Assembly: GCA_024278215.1 (NCBI GenBank)
Contig: JAJRTR010000046.1
Span: 1-24,815, forward strand
Reading direction: 5' to 3'
Origin: a bacterium
GTDB taxonomy: Bacteria; UBP15; UBA6099; JAJRTR01
DNA length: 24,815 nt
The position numbers were made by a program, and so were the translations under genes. Shown piece after piece: positions 14,803 to 23,032 of this stretch (position 1 is the stretch's first letter; each line of letters opens with the position of its first letter). Under the pieces are notes generated by a model. It did no database searches. It was given only the letters and a program-made list of their open reading frames with translations, and was not told the origin of the DNA.

Positions 14803-16152
14803 ATGGTCTCCTTTTTACTTCATTTTGTTCCTTTTACGCTGTTGTCGCTTTTGCTGATACATATAGTATTCAGGAAATCCGACAAGAAAATCGGCGGGCT
14901 CAACATCAAGGTCTTTTTCATACTTCTTGTGGCTCTATATATTTACAGGCCGTTTGTGATAGCCACATGGATGATCAGTCCCGCGGGCATGATAGTTTTT
15001 GTAGTAGTCGTGTTCCTGTGGCGCGCGCGCAAAGGTCTGCGCTCGATGGCAGTCGCGTCGAATTTCGTTCGTTTCATCACAATGCTTATTTTCCTTTATC
15101 CGTTATATCTCGCCGGTACAGTTCTTTTGTTCTCCATCACCACCGGTTACGACTGCGGGAGAATGGAGAAGCAGAGGGGGCTTTCACCGATCTTTTCGCT
15201 TTGCGACAAAAAAAATGTCGAGACGGCAAAATCATTTACCGATTCCATTTTTCATTGCCGCAACGGTTTTCCGAGTGCGTCGCGCGAGTTGATATATGTC
15301 GGTTTCGGCGCGGAGACAAACCCCGATTTGCAGGCATTGCTTGGCGTAGACGTAAAAACCGGAGAGATCAAACGGAAGTATCGCATACACTCGGTTTTCA
15401 GGGGCTACTGCAATGCGGAACTCAAAACATGTATATTCCTCGTGTCGCCGATGAACACGATCCGGCTGTGGAACGACGAAAAGGAGGAAGTGATAAAGGA
15501 TTTCTTCACTCCCAGGGACAGGCCCAGGTTTATGAGCGTCGACAGTGAAAATCCGGACATCGTATATGTCGCTTCAGACGCCGACTGGATAGCGGAAGTC
15601 AACCTCCGCAAACAGGAAATAACAAGAAGATTCCACATGCCCAACGCGGCGCTTGCCACAGTATCGAACACGCCGAAACGTGTGATCGCCAACACGAGCA
15701 TGTTTTTCAGGCCGTTCATGTATGCGGCAGACAAGAAGACGGGGAAAACAGAGCGCATAGCTGTCGGGATGTTGAGAATGTGGAAGAACTGGGGATTTTT
15801 CTTCCACGTCGAGGGTGACCCGGATCGAGAGCGCGCTTTTATCGGCGCGCCTATGGAATCGGCTGTGTATATGGTCGACCTCGAGAGGAAAAGAGTCGCG
15901 TGGCGCTACCAGTTGCCCATCGGCATCCGCGACCTCGGCTACGACAGCAGGAGACAGGTTCTGTATGCAAGCAACTTTGTTAACGGTTATGTCTATAAGA
16001 TAGATGTATCCGGCGAAAAGCCGGTAGGTCTGGGAAAGATTTATGTCGGTCGGCGGGTGCGGTATTTCAACTATGAACCCGACGAAGATTTCTTCATCGC
16101 GGCATCGGCGAACGGTTTCTTCAAGTATTCGCCTGCCGACGCCGGCCCCTGA
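14803..16152 (+). CDS. Membrane protein with C-terminal beta-propeller-like domain
   Basis: This 449-residue protein starts directly after the cysS stop (TGA ATG). The N-terminal 115 residues hold about four hydrophobic helices (near 3-20, 35-50, 52-74 and 88-112). From about 150 onward the sequence has YncE/SMP-30-like propeller strands: LGVDVKTGEIKRKYRI, IVYVASDADWIAEVNLRKQE, VYMVDLERKRVAWRYQLPIG, LYASNFVNGYVYKIDVSGEK. It is probably an inner-membrane protein with an extracytoplasmic propeller. No catalytic motif is seen and no named family is recognised. The tight junction implies translational coupling to cysS, although no functional link is obvious. Confidence 0.78.
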   Translation: MVSFLLHFVPFTLLSLLLIHIVFRKSDKKIGGLNIKVFFILLVALYIYRPFVIATWMISPAGMIVFVVVVFLWRARKGLRSMAVASNFVRFITMLIFLYPLYLAGTVLLFSITTGYDCGRMEKQRGLSPIFSLCDKKNVETAKSFTDSIFHCRNGFPSASRELIYVGFGAETNPDLQALLGVDVKTGEIKRKYRIHSVFRGYCNAELKTCIFLVSPMNTIRLWNDEKEEVIKDFFTPRDRPRFMSVDSENPDIVYVASDADWIAEVNLRKQEITRRFHMPNAALATVSNTPKRVIANTSMFFRPFMYAADKKTGKTERIAVGMLRMWKNWGFFFHVEGDPDRERAFIGAPMESAVYMVDLERKRVAWRYQLPIGIRDLGYDSRRQVLYASNFVNGYVYKIDVSGEKPVGLGKIYVGRRVRYFNYEPDEDFFIAASANGFFKYSPADAGP

Positions 16153-16275
16153 CCCGGTGCGACCGGACCCCGAAAGGACATTTTCCCGGTTCCGGCCCGC
16201 ACTGGTTGAAATATGCGGGACAGCAACTGCGGTGTCGGCGCGAAGTCGCCCGCAGGGGTTTAATCTCCCGGCAGT

Positions 16276-17181
16276 TTATGCCTCCGCGGGTTTGCCGATA
16301 CGCAACCCGATACGCTCGGTTCCTATCCGCCATCCGTCGCGCGCGTTGTAATATACCCACAGTTCGCCATTGGGCCTCGGCACAGCATCCAGTTGATAGA
16401 CCAGCGCTTTTTCCCAGCCGTCGCCCGGTGCGAAAAGAGGTTCCGTGTATGGTTCCTCCCATATCCTGCCGTCGCGCGAAAACATCACCGTTATTGCTGA
16501 CCTGGACTTGTTTTTATGATCCGAATATATCCCGTTGTTGAAGCCTACCCACCTGTTGTTTTCCTCGTCGCGATAAACCTTGATAGCGCCCGCGCCCTTA
16601 TTGCGCAGCGGGTCGCGGTCGTCGGGCTCTATCATCGGCGTTTTTCTTTTCCTGTATGGGCCAAGTATATTGCGCGATTCGGCGAAACCGATATATTTAG
16701 GCTCTGCGAATCCAAGGTCCTTCAAAAAAACATTCCCCGCGCTGTAGTACAGTCTGAACATGCTGCCGTTTTTAACCACACACGGGCAGGCTACTGTACC
16801 TGCGCCGTCTTTTTCCCATTTCAACTGCGGGTGGAGGATGCGCTTCGGAGACGACCAGTCCCACAGGTCCTTTGATCTGCGAACAACAATATTCGATTGC
16901 CACGGGTTCACATGCAGTTCGTGAAACAAATAATATGTGTCGGCCTCTTTAATCAGGAAACACCTCATGCCGCGCCCCACACGGTTCCTGCGCCGCCACT
17001 TCACGCCGTCTTCGCTTGTATAGTGGTAGATAAACAGCACGGTGTTGAGGAATATATGCCATATTCCATCGGGCGCCTTGTCATCGGGCAGGACGACGGG
17101 GTCGCCCAGCAGCCACTCGGGCCAGATCGGCTCGATCAGCGGGTTATCGGGATGTGCGCTCCATTCGAGTTCAAGATTCAT
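16276..17181 (-). CDS. Glycosidase-like protein of the five-bladed beta-propeller superfamily
   Basis: This 301-residue protein has repeated blade motifs of the GH43/GH130/GH32-like fold: AHPDNPLIEP near the start, DGIWHIFLN, SEDGVKWRRR, TYYLFHEL, SKDLWDWSSPKRIL, FRLYYSAGN, IGFAESRNILGPYRK, SRDGRIWEEP and GELWVYYNARDGWRIG. There is no signal peptide, so it probably acts in the cytoplasm. Possible acidic catalytic residues are present (D27 in LLGDPVVLPDD, the mid-protein DPLRNKGAGAIKVYRD), but the exact family and substrate cannot be assigned. GGAG lies 7 nt before the ATG. It converges with the preceding plus-strand gene across 123 bp that show no clear terminator, and follows the radical SAM gene by 78 bp. 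Confidence 0.78.
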   Translation of the reverse strand: MNLELEWSAHPDNPLIEPIWPEWLLGDPVVLPDDKAPDGIWHIFLNTVLFIYHYTSEDGVKWRRRNRVGRGMRCFLIKEADTYYLFHELHVNPWQSNIVVRRSKDLWDWSSPKRILHPQLKWEKDGAGTVACPCVVKNGSMFRLYYSAGNVFLKDLGFAEPKYIGFAESRNILGPYRKRKTPMIEPDDRDPLRNKGAGAIKVYRDEENNRWVGFNNGIYSDHKNKSRSAITVMFSRDGRIWEEPYTEPLFAPGDGWEKALVYQLDAVPRPNGELWVYYNARDGWRIGTERIGLRIGKPAEA

Positions 17182-17259
17182 CTGCTTCTCCGGATCATGA
17201 AGTTCTCAATACAAGCAACTGGCTCCTTATTCTACACTGTTATCCGGCGTATGCCGAGA

Positions 17260-18222
17260 CTATCGATCCGAAACTAACGGATCGCCCTGCAACCAGCCGT
17301 GAGTAAACCCGAACTCCTCGACGGCGTCGAGCACTTCGGCATATTCATCGCCCGTAATCCTGCGTGATACTTCCGGTTCATCCGGGGCCTTATACGCCGG
17401 GAAATATTGTTCCATGATGCTGATGTGCACATCCGTGGAAAGTTCGTTTGCGATAAAACCAAGCACATCGCGGCTGCCTGCCCTGCCGTTCGGCAACACC
17501 AGGTGGCGTATCAACAAACCGCGACGCGCTATGCCGTTGTCGTCGAGATGAAGAGCCCCGACCTGCCGGTACATTTCCCTGACCGCCGCCCTGTTTTTCT
17601 CGACATAATCATGGCAGCCTGAGAATCTCTTTGCTGATTCGTTGTCTCCATATTTCATGTCGGGCATGTATATGTCGATGATGCCGTCGAGCAGCCGGAC
17701 GGCGTCGAGACTCTCGTAGCCGCCGCAGTTATAGACCAGGGGGATCGTCAGTCCGTCGCGTGCGGCGATATCCAGCGAGCGGAGAATCTGCGGCATGAAA
17801 TGAGTAGGGGTGACAAGATTTATATTATGGCATCCGCGCGCTTGCAGTGCGAGCATCATCTGTGCCATACGCGCGGGCGGCGCGGGATTGCCGTTTCCGA
17901 GATGGCTTATGGGGTAGTTCTGGCAGAACATACATTTGAGGTTGCAGTGGGTGAGGAAAATCGTGCCGCTTCCGCGGCTGCCCGATATGGGAGGTTCTTC
18001 GCCGTGGTGGTCGTTAAAGCTCGAGACTTCGGCGACTGCGTCCGCGCCGCAGACGCCGAGTTCGCCCGTCGCGCGGTCCACTCCGCAACGCCTTGGGCAA
18101 AGAGTGCAGCATTCCAGCATCGCTGCCGCCCGTGTCGCCCGCTCCGCCAGTGCGCCGCTCCGCGACATCCGCACATACGATGCTTCCCGCATTGCTGTCC
18201 CCCGGGGGCTCGAATCCAGCAT
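17260..18222 (-). CDS. Radical SAM protein, PflA/PflX-like activating-enzyme family
   Basis: This 320-residue protein has the radical SAM signature CNLKCMFC (Cys93, 97, 100), which binds the 4Fe-4S cluster that cleaves S-adenosylmethionine, followed by QNYPISH as in the pyruvate-formate-lyase-activase-like (PflX) group. An N-terminal cysteine group (C38, C39, C42, C46, C58: CCTLCPRRCGVD...GVCG) could bind another cluster. The barrel continues with PLVYNCGGYESLD, DIYMPDMKYGD and RGLLIRHLVLPN, all typical for the group. The substrate of PflX-like proteins is generally unknown. The start at 18222 has no clear ribosome site; ATG 18192 behind GGGGGACAGCA is an alternative. It begins 18 bp after the phosphoesterase stop, so the two are likely one operon. 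Confidence 0.88.
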   Translation of the reverse strand: MLDSSPRGTAMREASYVRMSRSGALAERATRAAAMLECCTLCPRRCGVDRATGELGVCGADAVAEVSSFNDHHGEEPPISGSRGSGTIFLTHCNLKCMFCQNYPISHLGNGNPAPPARMAQMMLALQARGCHNINLVTPTHFMPQILRSLDIAARDGLTIPLVYNCGGYESLDAVRLLDGIIDIYMPDMKYGDNESAKRFSGCHDYVEKNRAAVREMYRQVGALHLDDNGIARRGLLIRHLVLPNGRAGSRDVLGFIANELSTDVHISIMEQYFPAYKAPDEPEVSRRITGDEYAEVLDAVEEFGFTHGWLQGDPLVSDR

Positions 18223-18240
18223 ATTCAGTGAAGCCCCACA

Positions 18241-20031
18241 CTACTGCTGCGGCTGTGGCTGTGGCTGCTGCTTGATGCCCTGGAGACGGATGTCCGCCGG
18301 GTTCGACGCATCACCCAGGTCTGCATCCATCTTGTCTTTCATAAGTAATTGCAATGTTGCGGCGATCAGCTTGAAGCCCTTAAACTTGTCTTTGTCGCCA
18401 AAAAGGTCACGCTCCGCGCGAATGAAAAGCGTGTTGCCTTTTGCCATACACTTTACGCCTTTATCGCTCGCGCTGAATTTACCTTCGCGGAAACCGCGGG
18501 CGTCTATGATACTGCATTTCGGGATGCTGAGTGTATTGGCCAGCGGTGCATAAGCCAGCAGCGGCACCGAGCCCAGCATTTTGCTGATGTCGGCTTCCAG
18601 CTCGAGAGTATCATCGAGCAGGATGAAACCATAGATATTGATGATCCGGTTGCGCGGGTCCCTGTCGCCTTCGCTGAATACGCCGTCGACTATTGTCCTG
18701 AAATAGAAGTACTTATCGTCATAAGCGAAGTCTATAGAACGGAGGTCCATATCGTCGATAGTCGTTTCGGACGGATCGTCCGGGTCGACGGCAGCCCTGT
18801 AGAACGGGATGTCGCCGGGCGACACTTTCGCGCCGAGCGCCGGATTGATCTCATGAATCGACGGCAGCATCGTCACGCTTGAGCGCACCGGGTCGCTGGC
18901 TGAGAGGATGCAGTTGGCGGCGGTGGCGGGCATCGCGGCGGACCAGTCCCGTTCGTCAAAGAAATCGGCGATGAGGCGTACTCTGTCGAGCGCGGCTCCT
19001 GATGTGTCGAAGCAATCCAGCGTGACACCGGTTATGCCCGCCTCGAAGGCTTTCGGGTTGCTGTACGCTTGCAGTTTTATCTGCTTGTCTTTGATAGCGA
19101 TATTATCAATAATGGGTGTGTTGAAGTGCCTGTACCCGGCGAATGGGTATTCGAGTGGCAGGTTCGATTTTGGTGATCTGAAATCGATGATGTCTTCGGT
19201 GTTGGGGGCCACGAGCACGTCGAGCACATTGTTGTCCTGCACTTCCACAATATTAAAGTGATAAAAGCCGCCGCTCATTGAATTATAGAACCGCTCACCC
19301 AGGGGGTCGGGCTCCGCGCCGCCGCAACCGATCATCATATAGGTCGTCTCGTTGCGCACGAAACGGTCGTAAGCGTGAACATGGCCGAAGTAGACACGTT
19401 CCACCGCGTACTTGTCCATCAGCTTGAAGAACTTCTCAGTCGTACCGCGTCCCATGCCGTGGTTCCACATGCGGATGCCCGGCGGCGCATGCATGAAAAG
19501 GAACCTTTTTTTATCGGTCTGCAACAGGCCTTCTATCCATGCGAGTTGCTCATCGGTGATGGTATATCCGCGTGCCGCGGCGTTGTCGAAATAGATAAAA
19601 CGGCTGTTGCCTACGTCGAAGTAGCCGTCTGTCGGGCCGAACATGTGCACGTACCGCTCGAGCCCGCCCTTGACATGCGCCTCGTGGTTTCCGACAACAG
19701 AAATATATGGAACCCGCACATCTTTTATCTGGTCATAGTAATGCTCGTACTCGCTCTGTTTTCCTGAATGCACAAGGTCGCCCACATTGATTATAAACAG
19801 AGGTTTCATGTCCTGCGCGAGGTCCATGAGATATTCGAACATGGCATCGCCGTCACGCGTGTCGCCGATTACGACGAACCGGAATCTGTCCGGCTGGTCT
19901 GCCGGCTGGGGCGCGATCCTGTCGATCTGGGTAGTGTTCAGAAATTGAGGCAGGTCTGAAACTTCGACCGCGCCGGCAACAAATGCAGACAGGAGAATTA
20001 CCGACACAGCAATAATTGATATTCTTTTCAT
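18241..20031 (-). CDS. Secreted calcineurin-like metallophosphoesterase
   Basis: This 596-residue protein starts at ATG 20031, with GGGAGG about 8 nt upstream and a signal peptide beginning there (KRISIIAVSVILLSAFVAGA). The metallophosphoesterase domain (about 50-270) has the ordered metal ligands GDTRDG (56-61), GDLVHSG (84-90), GNHE (114-117), MHAPP (His181) and GHVHAYDR (216-223), so a binuclear metal site is expected. The remaining 300 residues form beta-rich domains of unknown role (DFAYDDKYFYFRTIVDG suggests a carbohydrate-binding or CBM9-like fold). The C-terminus is a Gln/Pro repeat (QPQPQPQQ). It is probably periplasmic and hydrolyses a phosphate ester of unknown identity. It is transcribed with the radical SAM gene. 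Confidence 0.88.
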   Translation of the reverse strand: MKRISIIAVSVILLSAFVAGAVEVSDLPQFLNTTQIDRIAPQPADQPDRFRFVVIGDTRDGDAMFEYLMDLAQDMKPLFIINVGDLVHSGKQSEYEHYYDQIKDVRVPYISVVGNHEAHVKGGLERYVHMFGPTDGYFDVGNSRFIYFDNAAARGYTITDEQLAWIEGLLQTDKKRFLFMHAPPGIRMWNHGMGRGTTEKFFKLMDKYAVERVYFGHVHAYDRFVRNETTYMMIGCGGAEPDPLGERFYNSMSGGFYHFNIVEVQDNNVLDVLVAPNTEDIIDFRSPKSNLPLEYPFAGYRHFNTPIIDNIAIKDKQIKLQAYSNPKAFEAGITGVTLDCFDTSGAALDRVRLIADFFDERDWSAAMPATAANCILSASDPVRSSVTMLPSIHEINPALGAKVSPGDIPFYRAAVDPDDPSETTIDDMDLRSIDFAYDDKYFYFRTIVDGVFSEGDRDPRNRIINIYGFILLDDTLELEADISKMLGSVPLLAYAPLANTLSIPKCSIIDARGFREGKFSASDKGVKCMAKGNTLFIRAERDLFGDKDKFKGFKLIAATLQLLMKDKMDADLGDASNPADIRLQGIKQQPQPQPQQ

Positions 20032-20132
20032 ATATATAACCTCCCTGATGCTCACGATAAATTATATATTCCCTGCATCCCATTTCAATGGTTGCTGATA
20101 ATATCACACGCATCGTCCGGTGGATTGAAGCT

Positions 20133-20152
20133 CCCCGCGGCAAGCTGCGGGG
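20133..20152. repeat. GC-rich palindrome in the gap upstream of the phosphoesterase
   Basis: CCCCGC (20133-20138) and GCGGGG (20147-20152) enclose a further GC-AA-GC step, giving an almost complete 20-nt hairpin. The surrounding GAAGCTCCCCGC...GCGGGGCGTT resembles a palindrome found dispersed in many genomes. No T-tract follows on either strand, so it is not a terminator. Confidence 0.55.
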
Positions 20153-20200
20153 CGTTGGAGATGCGCCATTACCGCGTAAGCGGAAACCCATTTTCTTGTT

Positions 20201-20231
20201 GAGCCAATCAGCATGATTTTGCAATTGGCTC
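20201..20231. mobile_element. 31-bp internal-deletion derivative of the MITE-like element
   Basis: GAGCCAAT (20201-20208) and ATTTTGCAATTGGCTC (20216-20231) are the two ends of the GAGCC...GGCTC element with almost no interior. The right arm equals the reverse complement of the left end of the copy at 20894. It could be an extreme deletion derivative or a remnant of excision. Confidence 0.5.
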
Positions 20232-20269
20232 TTATTGTGAATGGAGTGCCTGGGAAAGCACTGAAGCGC

Positions 20270-20301
20270 CCAAAGAAAAGAGCCCCTCTGTTAAGAGGGG
20301 C
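20270..20301 (-). terminator. Rho-independent terminator of the response-regulator gene
   Basis: On the minus strand GCCCCTCT-TAAC-AGAGGGGC (20282-20301) forms a perfect 8-bp stem followed by TCTTTTCTTT. It begins 38 bp past the response-regulator stop. Confidence 0.82.
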
Positions 20302-20339
20302 CGGACAAAAAGTGAGGGTGATATGTCCAACGGGAAAGA

Positions 20340-20774
20340 TCACGCCGGAACCGATTGAGGGGTCCTGTTGGGGGTTAGGATGATCCTCACGGCATCCAGC
20401 AACTCTTCCACGTTGAAGGGCTTGGTAAAATACTTCTTCGCGCCGCATAAAAAACTTTTCATCTTTACTTCCAATGCTGTTTTCCCGCTTAAGATGAAAA
20501 CCGGCACTCTCTCGTCGCTTGATGCTTCTAATGAAACCTTTCGGCACAAATCGAAACCATCGCCGTCCAGCAGTATCAGATCAAGTAGAATAAGATCAAG
20601 CTCTTGTTCCCTTATGATCCTCTCTGCTTCGAGACGACTATCAGTAACTATCGCATTGTAACCTTCTGACAACAAAATATCAAGCAGAAGTTCCGCCATT
20701 TCCGGATCGTCTTCAACTAAAAGTATCTTTTTGGCCTCTTGCATTTGTTTTCCCGGCCAGTACTGTATTAACAT
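20340..20774 (-). CDS. Stand-alone response-regulator receiver protein
   Basis: This 144-residue protein is a CheY-like receiver domain only. It has the acidic pair in LLVEDDPE (about 19-25), phospho-acceptor Asp in ILLDLILLDGDGF (about 60-72), the switch Ser in FILSGKT and the conserved Lys in KKYFTKPFNVEELL. No output domain follows. It would be phosphorylated by a histidine kinase that is not in this window. The ATG at 20774 is preceded by AAGGAAAAGG; an internal ATG ten codons later (MQEAKKILLV) is also plausible and gives the more typical N-terminus. It is monocistronic and ends at the terminator just described. Confidence 0.92.
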   Translation of the reverse strand: MLIQYWPGKQMQEAKKILLVEDDPEMAELLLDILLSEGYNAIVTDSRLEAERIIREQELDLILLDLILLDGDGFDLCRKVSLEASSDERVPVFILSGKTALEVKMKSFLCGAKKYFTKPFNVEELLDAVRIILTPNRTPQSVPA

Positions 20775-20893
20775 CCTTTTCCTTTTCGCTCAAACGTGCC
20801 CACCTGCAACTGCTCTTACACATCAAGCAGGATGCTTCTATGATGTGTATTACCCCGTAATTGCGATACTCAAACAAAAAAAACAAATCTTTG

Positions 20894-21072
20894 GAGCCAA
20901 TTGCAAAATTCTGATTCGGCGGCGGTCGGCTGCAATTGTCAACAGCTGCATTGTCGGCACAAAATCTTCCTCGACGTACTCTACAAGTATGCCTGCGGGG
21001 ATTTTGCACCTCTGCTTTGCTTTAGACCAATTTCGCTCGACCTCGCTTCGAACATAATTTTACAACTGGCTC
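20894..21072. mobile_element. MITE-like element, copy 2 (179 bp)
   Basis: It starts GAGCCAATTGCAAAATT and ends AATTTTACAACTGGCTC. It is about 85% alike copy 1 over its whole length by eye and in the same orientation. TTTG flanks it on both sides (20890-20893 and 21073-21076), a possible 4-bp target duplication. The rest of 20775-21296 holds the 29-bp repeat described below and presumably the alcohol dehydrogenase promoter, but no gene. Confidence 0.75.
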
Positions 21073-21111
21073 TTTGGTAACACTTTAGACGCTATCCGAA
21101 GTAAAGTCGCG

Positions 21112-21140
21112 GAATTCCGGGGACATGACTGGAATTTGTC
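21112..21140 (-). repeat. 29-bp dispersed repeat, copy 2 (inverted relative to copy 1)
   Basis: Its reverse complement begins GACAAATTCCAGTCATGTCC and matches 12861-12889 with two mismatches. It includes GGGGACATGACTGG and is followed by a partial second motif (AATTCCGGATCGTCCCC). Confidence 0.65.
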
Positions 21141-21296
21141 ATTTAATTCCGGATCGTCCCCAGGAAAAACTTAACATGGACGTTCACAGGACTTGCGGAA
21201 CAGTAGCGGGCATGATAAGGTGACTACAGAATATAAACACGCCACTGAAGGGAACAGCGGCATTTCACACAGAAAAACTGTTCGAGGAGACAAACT

Positions 21297-22463
21297 ATGA
21301 AACTACCGGAGTATTTCGAATTTCACGACAGGACAAAAGTAATATACGGACAGGGAACAATCAAACAAACAGGTGAAGAAGCACAAAAACTAGCCGGAAC
21401 TAAAGCACTGGTTGTCACGGACCAGCCGATAAAAAAACTGGGCTTCGCGGACACGGCGGCGGCGAGCCTCGATAAATCGGGTATAGAAACAGCGCTTCTC
21501 ATAGACGATGTCCCGCAGGACTCCGACGCCGACATGATAAACGACATAGCCGCCCGCGCAAAAGCCGCCGGTGTCGATATATGTATTGCCGTGGGCGGCG
21601 GAAGTGTGATCGACACTACCAAAATGTCGAATCTCATCCTGTCCGAGGGCGGCGACCTGCTGGCCGACCACCAGGGGACATTTCTCCAATCTAGGCCACT
21701 GGGCCCAATGATCGCTGTCCCCACAACAGCGGGCACGGGAAGTGAGGTCACATTCGCCGCCGTGATCAAAAGCAAGGCGCAGAATATGAAAGTTTCATTC
21801 GTCAGCCATTTTTTCGCGCCCAACACGGCCATACTCGACCCCGAGGTAACCCTCACCCTCCCTCCGACCCTGACCGCCGGCACCGGAATGGATGCCTTCA
21901 CTCATGCCGTCGAATCGCTCCACAGCCTGCAATCTCAGCCTATCGCCGACGCACTCGCCGCCGACGCTGTGCGACGCATATATGAATACCTTCCCAAAGC
22001 CGTCGAGGACGGCTCGAATATCGACGCGCGCGGCCAGATGCTCATCGCATCCTGCATCGCGGGCCTCGCGTTTTCAAACGCGCTCGTCGGCATCGTCCAC
22101 GGCATCGCACACTCGGTCGGTGCCATCGCGGGTGTGCCCCACGGCCTCGCGAACTCGATCATTCTCCCTTACGGCATGGAGTTCAATATCGACTTCTGCG
22201 CTGAAAGATACGCCATCGCCGCCCGCGCCATGGGTGTCCCGCCGAGCGGGGACGCAATGCGGGACGCCGGGGCCGCCATTGATAAAACACGGGAACTGAT
22301 CGCCGCTGTCGGCCTGCCGACGAAACTCAGCGAGGTCGGCGTCCGCGAAGATCAGCTCGACTCGATTGCAGACCTGACACTCGGCGACGGAACCGTTTTC
22401 ACCAATCCGCGAATGGTCTGTGACACCGACGAAGTGCTCGAAATACTTAAGAAGGCTTTTTAA
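21297..22463 (+). CDS. Iron-containing (group III) alcohol dehydrogenase
   Basis: This 388-residue protein of typical family length oxidises or reduces an alcohol/aldehyde pair with NAD(P). The nucleotide-binding GGGS (100-103, AVGGGSVIDTTK) and PTTAGTGSE (142-150) are present. The iron ligands fit Asp199 and His203 (GMDAFTHAVE), His268 (GIVHGIAH) and His282 (GVPHGLANS). The substrate cannot be told from sequence. GAGGAGACAAACT before the ATG is a strong ribosome site. The next gene, an SCP2-like protein, starts 75 bp downstream and may be co-transcribed. Cytoplasmic; no signal peptide. Confidence 0.93.
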   Translation: MKLPEYFEFHDRTKVIYGQGTIKQTGEEAQKLAGTKALVVTDQPIKKLGFADTAAASLDKSGIETALLIDDVPQDSDADMINDIAARAKAAGVDICIAVGGGSVIDTTKMSNLILSEGGDLLADHQGTFLQSRPLGPMIAVPTTAGTGSEVTFAAVIKSKAQNMKVSFVSHFFAPNTAILDPEVTLTLPPTLTAGTGMDAFTHAVESLHSLQSQPIADALAADAVRRIYEYLPKAVEDGSNIDARGQMLIASCIAGLAFSNALVGIVHGIAHSVGAIAGVPHGLANSIILPYGMEFNIDFCAERYAIAARAMGVPPSGDAMRDAGAAIDKTRELIAAVGLPTKLSEVGVREDQLDSIADLTLGDGTVFTNPRMVCDTDEVLEILKKAF

Positions 22464-22537
22464 CTATGACCGGTATCGGGAAGGTTTAAGAAAAACAATT
22501 CACCAATTGTCGATTTAAATTTATCGGGGAGGCTTTC

Positions 22538-22948
22538 ATGTCGGAAATATTCAAAGATTCGGAACATTTTTACAGTGTACTGTATCCTTTTTTTCTGAAA
22601 TTGCGGGACGACCCGAAAATGGGACCGGCAGTATTCGGCAGCGGACTGATCGTCAGGTTCGAGTACCATGATCCCGAGGCTGAAATAACAATCGATTGTC
22701 CCAACAACGAAGTCATCAAGGGCGAAACCGATGTCAAACCTGTTTTAACGATGACGATGAAGGCCGACGTGGCCCACAAGTTCTGGCTCGGCAAGATAAA
22801 TCTCGCGATGGCGCTTGTGAAAAGAGACATCGTCTCGAAAGGGCCGATGTCGGCGGCGATGAAACTGCTGCCGCGCATAAAGGGCGCATACCCCATGTAT
22901 AACGATTACCTGGTGGAAATCGGGATGGCCGATGCCAGGAATGCGTGA
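22538..22948 (+). CDS. SCP2 sterol-binding-like domain protein
   Basis: This 136-residue protein has the shape of a bacterial SCP2 domain: an N-terminal helix (KDSEHFYSVLYPFFLKLRDD), beta-strands (LIVRFEYHDPEAEITIDC, KPVLTMTMKADVAHKFWLGK) and the helix INLAMALVKRDIVSKGPMSA followed by the LLPRIKGAYPMYNDYL tail. These domains bind lipids or other hydrophobic ligands. The ligand is unknown. GGGGAGGCTTTC precedes the ATG. Its position behind the alcohol dehydrogenase could mean a shared hydrophobic substrate, but that is a guess. Confidence 0.82.
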   Translation: MSEIFKDSEHFYSVLYPFFLKLRDDPKMGPAVFGSGLIVRFEYHDPEAEITIDCPNNEVIKGETDVKPVLTMTMKADVAHKFWLGKINLAMALVKRDIVSKGPMSAAMKLLPRIKGAYPMYNDYLVEIGMADARNA

Positions 22949-23032
22949 TGTATATCTGAAGAAAACCCCCTGTCTCGCATATTTTACGAATCCGGGCTGT
23001 CTGTGATCCTGAAAACTATGCGGACAAAAAGG

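Noticed and set aside
16153-16275. Bidirectional terminator between the convergent propeller genes
   Set aside because: The DNA is GC-rich with short complementary pieces, but there is no stable stem with a T-tract.
20713-21009. 98-codon minus-strand frame upstream of the response regulator
   Set aside because: It mostly consists of MITE sequence in a non-conserved frame and overlaps the response-regulator start.
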